A stretch of 64,000 nt of DNA from Zonotrichia leucophrys gambelii (Eukaryota > Chordata > Aves > Passeriformes > Passerellidae), in contig NC_088174.1 in NCBI RefSeq assembly GCF_028769735.1, positions 2,067,501-2,131,500 on the forward strand, given 5' to 3'. Shown here piece by piece: positions 21,798 to 34,500 of the stretch (position 1 is the stretch's first letter; every line of letters begins with the position of its first letter). A program made the translations under genes and the position numbers. The notes below the pieces were generated by a model. That model was not told where the DNA came from, ran no database searches, and saw nothing but the letters and a program-made list of their open reading frames with translations.

Positions 21798-23761
21798 TGG
21801 GCTGGTTCCTTTCTGCCTTATTTTCTCCTCTTTCTCTTAACCTTACACACAACCAAGAGCTGGAATTACCTGAGCTGAACCCCCCTGCAGTGCCAGTGTG
21901 CAGGGAAAAGCTCCTTTCACACCCACTGGGGCTCCCAACAGCCAGCAAGAGCTTTAATCCTGTTCCTGGGAGGAAGAAGAGGCTGGAGGCACCCAGGGAC
22001 AATCCCTGCTGGGGATGCCCAGGGAGGTGAAGCATCAGTGCTGCTGTGGTGGCCTCAGGCTCCTGTCAGTGATTCTGACACCACTTTGGCTCCTGTCACA
22101 TCAATTCTGCCTCAGGGACATTCTCCATGCAGCTCCTGCCTGGGGCTCCCCTCAGCAGGAGCCCAGCCCTTGCTGCAGGCTCTGGTGACACCCCCAGGGT
22201 GGTGACAGCACCAGGGTGGTGTCCTGCCCTGAGGACATCCTGCTGTCCCACCCTGCCTGTGGGCACAGCTCTGAAGGTTTTGGGGCAAACACCTCCTCCC
22301 TGAAGTTCTTAACTCTGGGGTTTGGTTTGGTTTTTATTAATTCCCTCCACCAGGAAAATACAGGCACATTTTTCACCTGGAGAAGGTGGAGCTTGAGAGA
22401 GTGAGCCTAAAATCCCTGGGGCTTGTCCAAAAAAATGAGATTCACACACAAAACCCCTTTGATTCTCAAAAAGATGGAACCATTCACAGTCTGGCTTTGG
22501 GCTGTGTCTGGAGGAGGAGGTTCCAGAGGCTGGGCCATGGTTGGTGACAGCCCTGAGGGCTTCCAGGCCATTCCCAGCCCACCGAGGCCATCCAGGGAGC
22601 ACAGCTGTGTGGGGACAGGGACAAACCCAGCATGGCTTGGCTCTCCTGGGCTTTGCTCAGGCACTTCTGAGTGGGGAGTGGGGCAGGAGAGCCCCGGGGC
22701 TCTGTCACCAGCAGGGAGTGGCTGGTGCTGCTCAGGGGCCACCAAGGAAGGGACAACTGCCCTCGAGGGGCTGCTGGAGGGGAAATTCATGGGTGAGTGA
22801 GCATTTGAGGCTTCTAAAGTGCAGTGCAGGTTACATGGTCTTTGCTGTAGACTGTAAACTCCTCAGGACAGACTCCTTGCCCTTATTTTTATTTTATTTT
22901 TTTTTAATTTTTTAAATCTGTAAAGTGACATTCCAGCTGAGAAAAACCTTACCCCCTAAAGAACTACTGCTACAGGAAAAACAGGAATATTGGTGAAAGG
23001 AACAGCCTGTGCTTCCCATGGCCATCCCTGCTCCATCCACAAGGAAGTGGCACAGAGCTCCTGCCAGCTGGGGACCTCTGCAATGTCCCTCCAAAATGCC
23101 ACCTCCAGTGCTGCCACCTGCCTCCCTCCAGCAAAACTCCCATTTGTTAAAGCTGAGGTGTTAATTCAGGCTCAGGGGAGTCTGCAAAGCTTCTGTGCAG
23201 GCTGTTGGGTGTCTGGGAAGGGAGAGAGAGGTGGAAAAGTGGCTGGGAGGAAATTTGAGGGCTCTTCTGTGCAAAGAGCTCTCTGAAGAAGCCAAGTTCA
23301 GCCCTAAGTTTGTCACTGGAGTGAGACCTCCCCAAAGGTGAAACAGCTGCAAAGGCAGGAGCCCTTGTGGGATGGGTGATTGCTCCTCTCTGGGTCTCTT
23401 CCCTGGGTGGGAAATTAGAAACTGGAAACTGCCCAGTCCTTTCTTCCTGCAGGACACTGATCCTTTGAGAGCCACCAGCACCACCAGCCAGCTCCATGGT
23501 CACTCCAAATCAGGAGACAATTGCAGGGGTGAACACTGCAGGACTTCCACCAACCCTGAGCAGGAGCAGCCTTCACACCTGCTGTAGCTTCACAGCTGTG
23601 CCACGGGCACAGTGCTCCCTGTAAAGTTCCTTTCCAGATGCACCTGGGATGTCCAAGAGGCTCCTGATGGACCTCAAGGATGACAGCCTTCCATTGACAT
23701 CTCCAAGCAGAACCCAAATTTACTCATTTACTGTTCCACTGACTCCAGCCCAGCCCATTTG

Positions 23762-23868
23762 TATGGACATAGGATATTTCCCCCTGCTGTTGACAGCCAT
23801 ATTTATTATTTTATTTATTTTATTTTATTTCCCCCTGCTGTTGACAGCCATATTTATTATTTTTAATC
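23762..23868. repeat. Direct duplication, ~56 bp, around an AT tract
   Basis: TTTCCCCCTGCTGTTGACAG plus CCATATTTATTATTTTA occurs twice, joined by a (TTTTA)n tract. The copies are almost identical, which suggests a recent slippage or tandem duplication. Confidence 0.9.
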
Positions 23869-24782
23869 TATGCCCATAAATTGGCAAGTAAGGGGAAGCA
23901 GATCAAATGGAAAGAGGAGCTCTCAGGAAATCAGTTGGACTCATTAAATGTTTGGCACTCTGTGATTCTCCTTTGGCAATGAAATGCCACTGCTATATTT
24001 CAGCAGGGAACACGATACCTTAATGTACAGGAGAACCTCCTCAGCCCAATTCTGGCACTCTTGAGACAGGAGAAATTCAATCATCTGTGACCTGGATTGT
24101 ATTTTTTAACGTCTGCCAAGCTAGATAAAATACTTAAATATTCACTTTTATATCAGCCCACATGAGGATTTGAGCATTTCAGGTTGTGTAACTCAGCATG
24201 GCCTACTTTGGGGAGCGTGCACAGAAATAGGCACATATGTACAAACCACTGAGTGTGCAGCATGTGGGACAGACAGACAGTGTTAATTAGCATGGCACAG
24301 TCCCAGCAGCACAGCCCAGAGCAGCCAAGCAATTGGTGTCACTTCTGTTGGACTGCAGAGGTCACCTGAGCAAAAAGCAGGTGATTCTGCCCTAAATGAA
24401 GGTGGTGGAGCTGAGTCCCTCAGGGGATGGGCTGGCTCTGGCGGCACTGTGTCATTAATGCCACAGCCTTGAAGTCCTGGAGGTCCTTTCCCAGCTGAAT
24501 GATCCCTGGTGCTGCTGGGAGGGTTGGAAGAGCTGGGTGAGCCATGGCCAGGCCAGAAATGGTGTCCAAACCCCCCTGAGGTCACTTCTCCACCAGCTCC
24601 CCCTCTGTGGGGTGAGGATGGGGGATCCCACCCTGCTACCAGGACAGCTGGAGGGTGTCCATGGCAGTTCTGCTCCCTGGAGAGGAGGGTGGGGATGTTC
24701 CCAGCCAGCTGGGAGGCCATGGAGCTGAGAATGTGAGCTGGGTTTGTGCTCTCAGGGGATTTCCTGCAGCAGAGCAGGGTGG

Positions 24783-25325
24783 GCTGGGGCTGCTGGGATG
24801 GGTGTTTGACACCAGTGGGGATGTGGTGTAAGGACATAAAGATGTGAGGGAATGGGGCTGAGCCTTTCCTGCCCCCCCTGGGGCTGCTGGGATGGGTGTT
24901 TGACACCAGTGGGGACGTGGTGTAAGGATATAAAGATGTGAGGAAATGGGGCTGAGCCTTTCCTGTCCCCCCTGGGATGGGTGTTTTACACCAATGGGGA
25001 CGTGGTGTAAGGAATATAAAGATGTGAGGAAATGGGGCTGAGCCTTTCCTGTCCCCCCTGGGATGGGTGTTTTACACCAGTGGGGACGTGGTGTAAGACA
25101 GAAAGATGTGAGGAAATGGGGGTGAGCCTTGCCTGCCCCCCTGGGATGGGTGTTTGACACCAGTGGGGACGTAGTGTAAGAACATAAAGATGTGAAGAAA
25201 TGGGGGTGAGCCTTCCCTGCCCCCCTGGGGCTGCTGGGATGGGTGTTTGACACCAGTGGGGACGTAGTGTAAGAACATAAAGATGTGAAGAAATGGGGGT
25301 GAGCCTTCCCTGCCCCCCTGGGGCT
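24783..25325. repeat. Tandem repeat of ~85-92 bp, 6 copies
   Basis: Each unit contains GATGGGTGTTTGACACCAGT, a GGGGACGTGGTGTAAG segment, ATAAAGATGTGAGGAAATGG and TGAGCCTTTCCTGCCCCCCT. Some units also carry GGGCTGC. The units are about 90% alike. The 205- and 88-codon minus-strand frames are repeat artefacts. Confidence 0.95.
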
Positions 25326-25606
25326 GCCAGCTGTGCATCTGCTCTGCAGGTGCAGCCTGAGTGACCTAAATGCCCTTTAGGGTCCCTCCCAAATTTCCTG
25401 TGATTGTCAAGCCCTTTGCCATGTCACAGCACCAGTCCAGCACAGGGTGACAGGGCCATGGGACAGCCCTGAGTGCCACACACCCACAGGGTCCTGCCCC
25501 AATTGCCACAGCCCCATGTGACACACACAGAGCAGCTGGGACACGGAAAGGAGGGACTGGATCTCTCAGGGGCCCTGGGCTGCTCTCCAGCTCCCACCAG
25601 TGCCAC

Positions 25607-26021
25607 TGTCACATTTTCTGAAAAATCCCTTCACCAGGGTTTCTCTCCTGGGAAGCTGAGAAGCCTCAGAGAAGAATGAAAACAATAATTATCTGATTGC
25701 TTCTCCTGTGTTTTGCTGCTTTGGAGATTGTTTATCCAACATTTGAATTGGTTTTACTCCATGACCAATCACTGTCCAGCTGTGTTGGGATTCTGGAAGA
25801 GGTCACAGAGGTTTTCAGTAGTATCTTGTTAAACCTTCTGTCTGTATCTTTTCTCTATTCTTTAATATAGTTTAGTATAGCATTCTTTTATATAATATAA
25901 GTACATAAAATAATAAATTAGTCTTGTAAGAACATGGAGTCAGATTCTCAATTCCTCCTTCATCCTGGGGACCCTGAAAATCCCACAGACCAGGACTGGC
26001 TCAGCTGTGTAGTCTGGGACA
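25607..26021 (+). mobile_element. Solo LTR of an endogenous retrovirus, 5-bp target duplication
   Basis: It starts TGTCACATTTTCTG and ends CTGGGACA, with TGTC/GACA inverted termini, and is flanked by perfect 5-bp direct repeats GCCAC at 25602-25606 and 26022-26026. The poly(A) signal AATAAA is at 25912-25917. The body (GAAGCTGAGAAGCCTCAGAG, GACCAATCACTGTCCAGCTG) resembles an LTR family abundant in passerines. It has no internal retroviral sequence, so it is a solo LTR of 415 bp. Confidence 0.85.
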
Positions 26022-26805
26022 GCCACAGAGCCCAGAATGAGTCCCCTGTGTCCCTGAGCCCCCTCCCAGGCCCAGGGGGGCTCCTCAGCTCTGCTGGGTC
26101 CCCACAGTGGCTCTGTAGCCCCTCCACCTCTGGAACACACAAGAGCAGCTCCACCAGCCCCTAAATTGCCTAAATAAACCAATTTTCTCTTTGCTTACAC
26201 ACTGTGTTGTGATTGTATCTATGTTAACAATGCCCCACCAGAAACTCCACCTTAAATGTTGCCCTGACTTTTTGCACTCCTGAATTTTTACACTGTCTCC
26301 TTCAAACCTGCTCCAGCCAAACCCCAGCTGCCTTCCCAAGGAAAGCAGCTCCTGGGCATTGCAGGGGCTCTGTAAAAACCTCCTGCAGCCATTTCCCTGC
26401 ATCTCAGAGGGTCAACACCACAACCAAGAGCTCTCAGTGTGCACCAGGAATTTCCTGGCCACCTGCAGGGCACGGTGTCTCCCTGTCCCTCTGGTCACCC
26501 CTGCTCCTTGGGTTGTGCAGATGAGTTATTCCCTGTGTCCTGCTGCTTCTTGCCTTGCCCTCTCCCACATCCCAAATCCCTTCTGCAGCCCTGCTCAAGC
26601 CCAGTCAGCAGCACAGCTCCCAGCCTGGGTGTGGAGGTGTCACATCCAAGGGACAAGAGACCATTTTGTGCCACTCAGGAGGAGGGAGAGCTCCTGGGGG
26701 CATTTCACCACACCTGGCCATGAGGGGTTTGTCACTGGGGGCAAATGAGCAGATGTTTGGGACATTGCCCAACACCAGCATTTCCCAGGAAATCAGCAAC
26801 CTGCT

Positions 26806-26905
26806 CTAGTGGAAGGTGCCCTTGGCAGGGGGTTGGAATGAGATGATGTCTTTAAGGTCCCTTTTATCCCAAACCATTCTAGGATTTTGTGAATTCAACC
26901 ATCAG
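26806..26905 (+). mobile_element. CR1 3' end fragment
   Basis: GGCAGGGGGTTGGAATGAGA, then ATGTCTTTAAGGTCCC, then AAACCATTCTAGGATTTTGT: the terminal part of a CR1 element, heavily 5'-truncated. Confidence 0.75.
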
Positions 26906-27699
26906 CATTTGGGTCTCAGCCATATCCTCCCACCTCTTTTGCAGGTCTGGCTGCTTCTACATAGCCAAAATCCTGCTGAAGCAGCCATCACCTGCAGGGC
27001 TGCTGGGAGAGGCAGGAACTGGGCACAGAGCTCAGCTTTCCCTGTTCAGGGACTTGTGATAGAGCTGAACACAAGGAGGGTCTGGGGACACCACACTGGC
27101 CAATCCACAGCTGGTCCTGGCCTGTTTTCCACAGGTGGGGAACCTCTCCCAGCTCTCTGCAGGTTTTCAATCCTTCCTGGGATATTTCCAGTATTTTCCA
27201 CCCCTTTGCTCTGCCCTCCTCTGTGCCTCCTCCCTTTGTAGCTCTGTGAAAATCTTCCATGGATCAGGCTCTGTTTTGATGGGAAAACAGGTATTTTCAG
27301 TGCTGAAACAGGGGCTGGTCACCCAGCTCCTCCATCAGTGTCCAAATGTGGGAGAGAGGATGGAGCAGGATCAGGCAGGGGGAATCAGTGCCTGGCTCTG
27401 AGCTGATCCCAAATGTACAGGCACAGTTTGTGGGGCTGCAAAGTGCAAGTTGAGAGTTTACCTGAAAGCAGCAGATTGTCTGATTCACTTTTTCCCAAAT
27501 CACACTGAAATGGTGCCATGCTAAGGCCAAGGAGAGCTGGGTTTGGGGGAGCTCCCTGGACACCTCTGCTCCTTTGCTGGAAAAGGCAGGACAGGCCCAG
27601 GCAAGGCTGGGTCTCCCTGCCAGCCACTCCAGCCTTGCCTTCCCTCTTTGCTCCTAGAAAACCAGCTCTGAGGGTGGATACAGGCTGAGGTCACCAACA

Positions 27700-27812
27700 C
27701 CTTGGGCTGCTCGTGCAAGCTGGTCTGGTGGAGGGTGTCCCAGTTCTGGTTGGACTAGATGGGCTCCAAAGGTGCCTTCCTACCCAAAGCATTCCACGAT
27801 TTTCCAGGGAGC
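27700..27812 (+). mobile_element. CR1 3' end fragment, degenerate
   Basis: GGTTGGACTAGATGGGCTCC and AAAGCATTCCACGATTTTCC follow the layout of the CR1 3' terminus. An older, more diverged copy. Confidence 0.5.
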
Positions 27813-28201
27813 AACAACACAAGGGTGTAACTGCTACTAAATGTGGTGCATTGCTCTGTAGGGAAGGAGGCTCCTGCTCACACCCAGCCTTTGGAGCTGC
27901 CTGACCCCAAAACCACCAGCAGCAGTGTCCCCAAGCCCACAAGGCCACCCCTGAGCTCCCGTGGTGGCACCAGCTGTGCAAACAAGGCTTCTTCTCCAGG
28001 AGCTTCTTGTTATCACAATTAACATTTAGCTGGAAAAGCACTGCTGCCTCTGGGGCTCCCTCCTCTCACAAAGCACACCCAGGGCCAGTCTCTGCTCTTG
28101 CTCCAGGTGTAAATCTATTAACCTGCCTTCAGAGAATTTTGGAAGTCATTAACTGTGAAAGTGCTGCTAATTTCTGCTCTCACTGCCTCCGAGGTGTTTC
28201 C

Positions 28202-28232
28202 TACCAGTGCTGCTGCTGCTGCTGCTGCTGCC
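28202..28232. repeat. (CTG)n microsatellite
   Basis: About seven CTG triplets (TGCTGCTGCTGCTGCTGCTG) lie 165 bp downstream of the WASF stop codon, probably in its 3'UTR. On the mRNA strand this reads CAG. Confidence 0.85.
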
Positions 28233-28283
28233 CGAAGGGTTTTGGACATAGTGTAAAAGCAAAGCTCCTGACCGGGGCAGCGA

Positions 28284-28372
28284 CGCTGGGGAAGGTGCCC
28301 ATACACACCTGGAGGGGAGCAGGAGCCCCCTGGGGAAGGTGCCCATACACACCTGGAGGGGAGCAGGAGCCC
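28284..28372. repeat. Direct duplication, 43-bp unit, two copies
   Basis: GGGGAAGGTGCCCATACACA followed by CCTGGAGGGGAGCAGGAGCCC occurs twice in tandem. It ends 22 bp below the WASF stop codon, so it lies in the proximal 3'UTR. Confidence 0.9.
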
Positions 28373-28393
28373 GAGCCCGCCCAGCCGGGGCCC

Positions 28394-28551
28394 TCAGTCC
28401 GACCACTCGTTCTCATCCAGCTCCGAGTCGTCGTCGGACTCGCTGTACTCCACGGCGATGCGGCGCGACAGGATGGTGGCCACGTCATTGCCCACGGGCT
28501 CTTTCTTGGCCTCTTGTTCCCACTGCTCCTGCACCTTCCGGAGTTGGATTC
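28394..28551 (-). CDS. WASF-like exon 9: end of WH2, central and acidic regions, stop
   Basis: The acceptor is CTGTAG|GA. The exon encodes residues 452-502: IQLRKV, a linker [16 protein letters not shown], the Arp2/3-activating central helix [13 protein letters not shown], and the acidic tail ending DENEWSD. The stop TGA is at 28394-28396. The tail has Leu and Glu where human WASF3 has Phe and Asp, conservative changes that keep the essential tryptophan. Confidence 0.95.
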
Positions 28552-31500
28552 CTACAGGAAAAGGGGGAAGGCTTCAGGGGGAGTGCACCCAGTGTGCAGC
28601 ATCCCCCCCAGCTGTAAAGTGTTGGCTGAGACAAGAGCGGTGCTGCCCTGGTGGTTACAAAGTTATGTGGGAGGATAGGACAGGATGGGTAGGACAAGAG
28701 GGAAGGGTTGTAAACTGGGAGAGAGTAAGCTCAAATTGGATGTCAGGAAGAAATTCTTCCCTGCGAGGGTGGGCAGGCCCTGGCACAGGTTGCCAGAGCA
28801 GCTGTGGCTGCCCCTGGATCCCTGGAAGTGTCCCAGGCCAGGCTGGACAGGGCTTGGAGCAGCCTGGGATAGTGGGAGGTGTCCCTGCTCATGGAATGGG
28901 GTGAGCTTTAAGGTCCCAAACCATGCTAGGCTTTTATGAGTATCTATCATTACAAAGCTGTATCACAGAATAAAGCTCCTCCTCTGCTTCCACTCAGCCT
29001 GAAGATATTGAACCTTCTGAAAGGTTAAATTTACCACTTGACCTGAAGATTTGCAGGAAAGGGAAATGCGGGAGACTTTGGAGCACACCATCCACTACAG
29101 CCTGGGTGGAAGCCAGGGTGTCCAAAGGAAGCCAGGGTGTCCAAAGGAAAGGGAATGGGTGAGGATGGTGGGACCTTGCTGGGGGAATAAAGGCAGATCC
29201 ATGCCTGGGAGTTGCCAGCAATCCGTGGGGCATCATTCTCCCTCCAGCCATGGAGATTGCATCTACACTGCCTTTATTCCCCTGGCGAGGTCCCACCATC
29301 CTCACCCATCACCTGCCCACCAAGAGCTCATCTTGCCCCCGGTGTCACCAGTGCCACCCAGCTGTGCCACCCAGCCCCGTGTCCCGGCCAGGGCGGTGTC
29401 CCACACTCACCCCTGCGGATGGCAGCCAGCAGGTCGCTCCGGGCGTCGCTCATGGGCATCAGCGGCACCTGCGGCTTGCGGGGCTCGGCGGGGGCCGGCG
29501 GCGATGCGGAGTGCGCGGGCGAGGCGGACACGGCCGGGGGCCCGGGCGGCGGCGGCGGCGGCGCCACCGGGGGGGCCATGGGCCCGCTCTGAGGCGGGGA
29601 GGCCGAGTAGGGCCCGGGGGGCGCGGGGGGCGGCGACGGGGCGTAGTTGGGGGCTGCGGCCGAGCCGGGGCCCAGCGCGGGGGGAGCCGAGATGGGGCTG
29701 TCGAAGGCGGTCTGCGCCGAAGGGATGACGGGCGGCGGCGGCGGCGGGGCCGGCGGCACGAAGTACTCGGCCATGGGCACCGGCTGCGGCCTGCAACGGG
29801 GGCACAGCGTCAGAGCCACGGGATCACAGAGCCCAGGGATCACCCAGTCCAACTCTGGGAACATCCCAAACAGCCCCACCCTGGGCATCCCCGGGAGCTC
29901 CGTCCACAGGCTCCTGGAGTCCCAGGTTTGGTGCTGGCACCATTCCCTGGGAATCAGCTCAGTGCCCCACGGCCCTCTGAGGGAAGAATCTTTTCTTGAT
30001 AGCCAACCTAAACCTTGTCTGACACAGCTTCAGGCCATTCCCTCGGGTCCTGTCACTGGTCACCACAAACAAGAGACCAGCATCTGTCCCTCTGCTTCCC
30101 CTCAGGAATTTGTGGACTGCAATGATGTCTCCCCTCTGTCTCCTCCAGCTGAACACTCTAAATGCCCTTAACCACTCCTCACACAGCTTCTCCTCAAAGC
30201 CCTTTGCCATCTTCATGGCCTCCTTTGGAAACCCTCTAATATTTTAATGTCTTTTTTATATTGTGGTGCCCAAAATTGCCCCCAGTATTCAAGATGAGGC
30301 TGCCCCAGTGTAGATCAGAGCAGGAAATCTCCTGCCTTGCCTGGCTGGTGATGCTGGGCCTGATGTCCTCTAGGGCATACCTGGCCCTCCTGGCTGCCAG
30401 AGCACTGCTGAAGGATTTCCTATTACCCATCCAGCATCCATCACCCATCCCAGCACCCAGCTGCCTCCACTCTGGCTTGGTTTGCTCTGGACCTCAATGA
30501 AAGCTCTGTCCCAGAGTCAGAAGGGTGGTGGAGCTCTGTTGGTGGGATGGGCTATGGCTAATGCAGTGGTGGAAAGCAGGCAACACCCCAGGGGAAAACT
30601 CTCCATCCACCCTGCCCCATTATCTGGAATGACATTACCCCAGAAGTGCTCCTGACTGATTTGGCCCCTCACCAGCAGTTTTGAACCATGCAGGGCAGGT
30701 CTCTCCTCCTCCAACAGCCCAGAAATGAGAGGTCAGACCCCCACCAAGCCCCCCTTCCCTTGCACACCCCTCCATCAGCCAGCAGGCTGAAGCTTTACCC
30801 GTAATCCTTGACTAGGTGGGGTCTGGGCCCGTTGAGCACGGCCTCGGGGGGCGGCGGCGCGTGGGGCTGCTGCAGGCGGGTCAGGCTGTTCTGCCGGCTG
30901 CCCGCGGGCCTGAACCCGTGCTCGGGGGGCGTGGGGGCCGCCAGCCCCTCCTTGTGCTCCGCCGGGGCCAGGTGGGCAGCGGGGGCCAGCAGCTGGGCTG
31001 GGTGGTTGGGGCTGGCCGGGTACGAGTGGTCGGCAGCGTCCGACGCGTAGGACCTGCAGCACGGGAGAAGGCACTGTTGTACTCCTGAGGGAGCTCAGGG
31101 GTGGGTTTGGGAGTCGTCTGGGGTTCAGACAACAAAACAAGAACAGGCCATGAAAATATTGATGTACAAGACAGCAGAGTGAGAGCACAGGGGAGGACAC
31201 AACAGAGCTGAACCACTCTCTTCCTTTAGCTGCGAAACAGAAAGTGCTCCAGTTTTATCCCAGTGCCAAGGCTCCTCCTGAGCTCCAGGGTGACACCTTG
31301 GGGACACCAGCTATCCATGAAGCTACCACAGGCTATCCAGCTATCCACAGGCTAACAACTGAACACCCCGACCCTGCTGTGGGCAACACGTCCCGCACAA
31401 CGACGGAGAGGAAGAGCAAAGCAAAGGAGAGCCGTGAGCTGAAGGTGTAGGAGGTAGAACCTGCCTATTATCTGGGGACAGTGATCCTTCCGATGATGCC

Positions 31501-34500
31501 ATGTGATAGGGGGATGGTGAGAACCTGTTATCCGGCCGGAACTCTTTATCATACGCCATCATGTTCCACTCCAGGCGCCGGTTGCGGGCTTTCCTCACTT
31601 TCTTCACCTCCCGGGTGGAGTCCTCCACCAGCCGCTGCTCCTGGGGGGACACAAAGCCATGGCTCAACCTCCAGCCTGGCCCAGATGCAGCCATCCTTCT
31701 GACGAAGGATGCACCAGGAGGAGGCTGTCCCCACGTCCCAAGCGCCCCTAGGTTCCCCTCCTGCCCCACCCACCTTCTGCCTGCGCTTCTCCTTCCTCTT
31801 GTCCTCTGTCGCCTGCAGCATCTTCTCCTTCCATAAGTTGAAGAAGTAGGAGGGGTCGGTGTAGAATTTGAGGCCATCCTTCTTGTCATCCCTGGGGGTT
31901 CAAAGGGCAGAGGGAGGGTTACCAGCCACAGGAGAAGACCCCCTGTTCCCCATCCCAAGGGCTTTGGGATGACCATGACCATGAGCTGCTGCCCCACCAC
32001 AGACACATCCAACACAGCAGCCACCACCTGCAGGCCATGGACACATCCCAAGCGTCCCACACAATGAGGGGGCAGCACAGCACACAAATGGGGGCACACC
32101 TGACCCTTCTCATGGGAAGGACCCCCTTGGAACCCCAGGGAGAGCTGTGCCCATACCTGTAGGGTGTGAGGATGTTGAGGGGTGGGGGTTTGTCACAGCG
32201 CTGGTACATCTCCATCACCGGGTTGGGGATGGAGTTGCGGGACACCACCTGCTGGTTCTGCACCGTGGAGCTCTTGAAGGCTTTCCTCATGTTGATGTCC
32301 TGCAGCGAAACTGGGGGCACAGGAAGGACAAGGGATGAAGGGGTGGCCTCAGCCCAAGAGGACATCTGGACATCACCCCAAACCAGCCCCAGCCCCTCAC
32401 CTTCCTCCACGGTGGAGTCCAGCTGCGTCACCTTGATGACCAGCAGGTCCACCCTCTCCTGCAGTGAGTTCATTCTCATGTAGAAGCTGTTGGCTTCATT
32501 GAACAGCTCTCCAAAGATGTCCTCTGCGTGCCTGCCTGGCAGGGGACAATGCACTTGTCACCACTGGTGGCTCGCCCAGCTCAGCCCATCCCTTGGAGCT
32601 GCCACCTCCCCCCTGGCTCTGTGGGTGCTCTCCCCAGCCTGGATCTCTGGGAGCTGAGCCTCAGCCTCTCCCAAAGTGCTGCAGGGAGGAAGGGGTGCCC
32701 AAATGATCACCCCTTTCCATAGACAGCAGCACCCACCGGGGCACAGAACATTCACAGTGCCCCAAAGAGCCCTTGGACCCATCAGGACAGATCAACAAAA
32801 AAAAATGACCAAAAAAACCCCACAACAAAACCTGGGGGAATTCAGCCCAGGTAGAAAGCCAAGAGGAGAGCAGTGGGGACAGTGCCACAGCAGGGAGGAT
32901 CTGTAATTTGTTTCACTTTATCACTTCTTTTCCTGTATCTCTCAGTGCAGCTTACTTATTTAGGGTTATTTAGGTTTTTATTAGGATTATTCCTATCATG
33001 GAGCTGAGTGAGGTGTCTGGCAGAGCATTGCTGATACCTGTAGGCTACAGCACCCATCCCATCCCATCCCATCCCATCCCATCCCATCCCATCCCATCCC
33101 ATCCCATCCCATCCCATCCCATCCCATCCCATCCCCCCAGATCCTCAGGGTTTCCTCCAATCCAAACAGTTTCCCAAATCAGGGCACTTTCAGAACCTCC
33201 TCAGAGCACTCCCCAGCTTGGTCATGTTTGATTCCCTTTTTCCCTGGACTGGGAGCCTGAGCAGACGTGGGTGATGCTCGTGTGAGCCACTGCACTCCAA
33301 GCAGATAGATCCCCACACCCTGGGTTTATTTTTCTGGGAGTATTTTAGAGCAGAATCTGCTTCTGGAGGTGTGTGAAAGAGGGGGGCCCTGAATAGCTTC
33401 TCTCTCTATTTCAAGTGGATATTCAGCATGAAATAGGTTGCCCCTGTTAAAGCTTCACCCTGGTGTGAGCAGTGCTCTCATGTTCCCCTTTCGTGCTGAG
33501 ATCAGTCCCAGGGCAGGAGACAGCTGAGGGTTTAGACCTGTGATAGAGACCTCTCTTCCTCAAAAAGCTCCAACTTTTAAAAGAATAGCTTGAGATATTG
33601 TAAATCTTCACCTGGCCTTCCTATTTCTGGCCAAGTGGAGAAGCAAGGGGCTCCTGAAGGCTTTCCATCCCCCACTGCACAGACCAGCTGGGGGAGGAAA
33701 ATGGGTGTCAAAATGGCACCAAGTCCCCATGTCAAGCTTGGCCAAAAAAACCCCAAAAAACTGAAAACCAAAAAGAAAACAACCAAAAAAACAAACCTAT
33801 ATATGTGTATGTATATATATAATTTTAAAACTCCAAAAATCAAACCTATTACATACAGTTTTAAAAATATAATAATATATAATAATAGTATAAAAGAATT
33901 TTTAAAAACAAATAATGACAATATTAATTTATTCTATAAATAATTAATTCTACAAAATTATATAAATAAATATATATATATATAAAATAAAATACAAGAT
34001 AAAAATTTAAAAAGTAGGAGCATCCTCCTATTTCCAACAAACTGGATAATTCCCGCTGAGTTAGGAATGGCTGCAGCCCACATGGCTCTCACACAACCCT
34101 TGTTTCTCTGTTTGAAACTGATGGGAGTGACTGTGGCATCCCAGTGCCATGTCAGTGCCATCCCAGGGCTATCCCATTGCTATCCCAGTGCTATCCCATT
34201 GCTATCCAGTGCCATCCCAGCTCCATCCCATTGCCATCCCAGTGTTATCCCAGTGCTATCCCAGTTCCATCCCATTGCCATCCCAGTGCTATCCCTGTCC
34301 CATCCCATGGCCATCCCAGTGCTATCCCTGTCCCATCCCATTGCCATCCAGTGTTATTCCAGTGTTATCCCATTGCCATCCCAGTGTTATCCAGTGCCAT
34401 CTCAGTGCCATCCCAGTGCTATCCCAGTTCCATCCCATTGCCATCCCAGTGCCATCCTAGTGCTATCCCAGTTCCATCCCATTGCCATCCCATTGCCATC

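Larger units (their letters stand above)
18878..28393 (-). other. Downstream of WASF-like gene: 3'UTR or intergenic
   Basis: No coding exon of another gene is recognisable. The block contains a solo LTR, several CR1 3' ends, a six-copy tandem repeat and short duplications, each listed. Because it lies between the WASF stop codon and candidate minus-strand poly(A) signals, an unknown part may be transcribed as 3'UTR. The stretch 23880-24260 is AT-rich and non-repetitive and might be a conserved 3'UTR or enhancer segment. Confidence 0.4.
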
